This document shows, in pieces, positions 62,780 to 64,000 of a DNA stretch of 64,000 bases (positions are counted from its first letter, which is position 1; every line of letters begins with the position of its first letter). The notes beneath the pieces are model-generated. The model ran no database searches. It was given only the letters and a program-made list of their open reading frames with translations, and was not told the origin of the DNA. Both the position numbers and the translations under genes were made by a program. Source of the DNA: Brachyspira murdochii DSM 12563 (GTDB taxonomy: Bacteria > Spirochaetota > Brachyspiria > Brachyspirales > Brachyspiraceae). The stretch covers positions 620,001 through 684,000 of the forward strand of contig NC_014150.1 in NCBI RefSeq assembly GCF_000092845.1, read 5' to 3'.

Positions 62780-64000
62780 TTGAAGTCAAAATTTTTTTTA
62801 TTATATATATTTCTTACATCATTATTAATAACATCAAGCCTTTATTCAAGGGAGAGAATGCCTATAGCAACTATAGACTTGGATCATAGTTTAAGAGCTA
62901 ATGAACCTTTAAGAAAAGAAATTGTGAGAACTATAAACAGATTTGCATATTTAAAACAAAAAAACTCTATATCAGTAGACAGAGAGAAAAAAAAATTATT
63001 CTCTACTAATGAATTAACACTTGAACAAGGATTAACAGTAGCTTCTAATCTTAATATAAAAGCAGCTATTATAATGGACAGCGAAAAAGTATTAAAAAAT
63101 ACAAATAATTCAATGTCAAATAATATGACAATTAATTCTACAATGCTTAGCAATTATAATATTACAAATAATATGGTAAGTAATGATATAGTTATTACAA
63201 ATGGTCTAACTCTCACGAATGAAATTAAAGATTTAGGAGATTTAATAGAATACGGCATAGGAAAAAAAACTGAAGGTACAGACAAAGCTGCTGATGAGAA
63301 GAGCGATGAAGAACTTTATGATATAAAATATAATTTTAAAGTTATTGATGTTGAAACTATGGAAACATTGAAAGAATATGAACTTAAAACATCATCAGAA
63401 ACCATATCTGTAATACAAGAAATATGCACATATTTAGAATTTTACTTTTCAAACTATATATTCAGTTCCTTTGAACCTCCTATAAATGGAATTAATTTAA
63501 CTTTAAGAATAGACAGAATATCATTAGAAAATAAAACCAACTCAATATATGAATCAGGAGAAATAATAGAAGGAGAATCATTTACATTAAACTTCAGATC
63601 AAACACAGAAGGATATATATACATATTTGCCTTTCAAAATGACGGCACTGTAATACTAATGCATCCTAACGATTTTAATAATTACATAGATAATCAATAT
63701 CATAATAAAATAGAAGCAAGAAAAAATTATATAATCCCTCCCAAAAACTCAATATTTAAAATAGTAAGCAGACCTCCTTTAGGCAAAGATTCATTTTACT
63801 GCATCTATACCAAAAAAGAACAGAAATGGATTACTGGAGTATATTTTTCAGGCGACGGATTTAAAATATGCAGTAAAAATAAAACAGCCGAGTTTACAGC
63901 CAAATTAAAATCTACACTTAAATATATGAATAAAGATAATTGGCAGATATCTTCAATTTATTTAAAATCTATAGCTGAAATACAAGAAACAGAAAAATAG
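62780..64000 (+). CDS. DUF4384-domain envelope protein
   Basis: Start is TTG at 62780 with AGGGAG 6 bases upstream. A 406-residue protein with a signal peptide (MKSKFFLLYIFLTSLLITSS). The middle has an Asn/Thr-rich low-complexity segment (about 110-155). The C-terminal 150 residues fit DUF4384: GESFTLNFRSNTEGYIYIFA, FQNDGTVILMHPNDFNNYID and FKIVSRPPLGKDSFYCIYTK. DUF4384 domains are found in exported proteins of spirochaetes and others, with no firm role. The stop TAG is the last codon of the window, so the gene is complete. Confidence 0.75.
   Translation: MKSKFFLLYIFLTSLLITSSLYSRERMPIATIDLDHSLRANEPLRKEIVRTINRFAYLKQKNSISVDREKKKLFSTNELTLEQGLTVASNLNIKAAIIMDSEKVLKNTNNSMSNNMTINSTMLSNYNITNNMVSNDIVITNGLTLTNEIKDLGDLIEYGIGKKTEGTDKAADEKSDEELYDIKYNFKVIDVETMETLKEYELKTSSETISVIQEICTYLEFYFSNYIFSSFEPPINGINLTLRIDRISLENKTNSIYESGEIIEGESFTLNFRSNTEGYIYIFAFQNDGTVILMHPNDFNNYIDNQYHNKIEARKNYIIPPKNSIFKIVSRPPLGKDSFYCIYTKKEQKWITGVYFSGDGFKICSKNKTAEFTAKLKSTLKYMNKDNWQISSIYLKSIAEIQETEK

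Noticed and set aside
1-64000. tRNA or rRNA genes
   Set aside because: Intergenic GC-rich islands were examined by eye. None shows a cloverleaf or rRNA-like sequence.

Overview
The window is very A+T-rich (I estimate 70-75 percent, not counted), with TTG starts, AGA-rich arginine usage, many lipoproteins, a methyl-accepting chemotaxis protein, PEGA, DUF4384 and DUF4954 proteins and Rnf genes. This mix best fits an anaerobic host-associated spirochaete, most likely Brachyspira. No rRNA, tRNA, CRISPR array, complete insertion sequence or prophage was found.

Layout. 1-7.9 kb: a frameshifted TPR membrane protein, an Ogg2-type 8-oxoguanine glycosylase, a large lipoprotein, an 18-copy GGCTT tract, a metallophosphoesterase, a GT9 glycosyltransferase and an ABC substrate-binding protein behind a palindromic operator. 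7.9-12.7 kb: a B12-binding radical SAM protein, a 7-alpha-hydroxysteroid dehydrogenase-like SDR, a MATE pump preceded by a leader peptide and terminator (probable attenuator), and a beta-barrel protein. 12.7-23.1 kb: BatD-like/MoxR pair, catalase, aminotransferase, PEGA protein, adk, nusB and a TPR protein. 23.3-28.1 kb: a three-gene surface-glycan operon (GT2 plus two polytopic proteins) preceded by 24 copies of a 7-bp repeat inside a translatable leader ORF. 28.2-36 kb: AhpD-like protein, a second large lipoprotein, flavodoxin, a decayed Rpn-family nuclease, mscL, a BtuF/FecCD/FecE-type metal-chelate ABC transporter and an orphan ExbB. 36-41.2 kb: argC-argJ-argB-argD with an Arg-Arg leader peptide and five tandem hairpin repeats between argC and argJ. 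41.6-48.4 kb: dicarboxylate symporter, GNAT and YqfO-like genes hit by a recent 439-bp tandem duplication, rnfE-rnfA-rnfB, and a chemoreceptor. 48.9-55 kb: YczE-like protein, rsgA, a zinc P-type ATPase with its SmtB-like sensor and operator, and a Thr-rich lipoprotein with a structured 5' leader. 55.1-64 kb: DUF4954 protein, prmA, proA, small lipoprotein, Rpn remnant, DUF1232 protein, parA, parB and a DUF4384 protein ending at the last base.

The most interesting material is regulatory. Four items stand out: the 7-bp repeat whose copy number sets whether a leader ORF reads into the GT2 start; the leader-peptide attenuator before the MATE pump; the Arg-Arg leader before argC; and the intercistronic hairpin array before argJ. 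All were read by eye. No alignment, folding or database search was run, so family names rest on recognised motifs.
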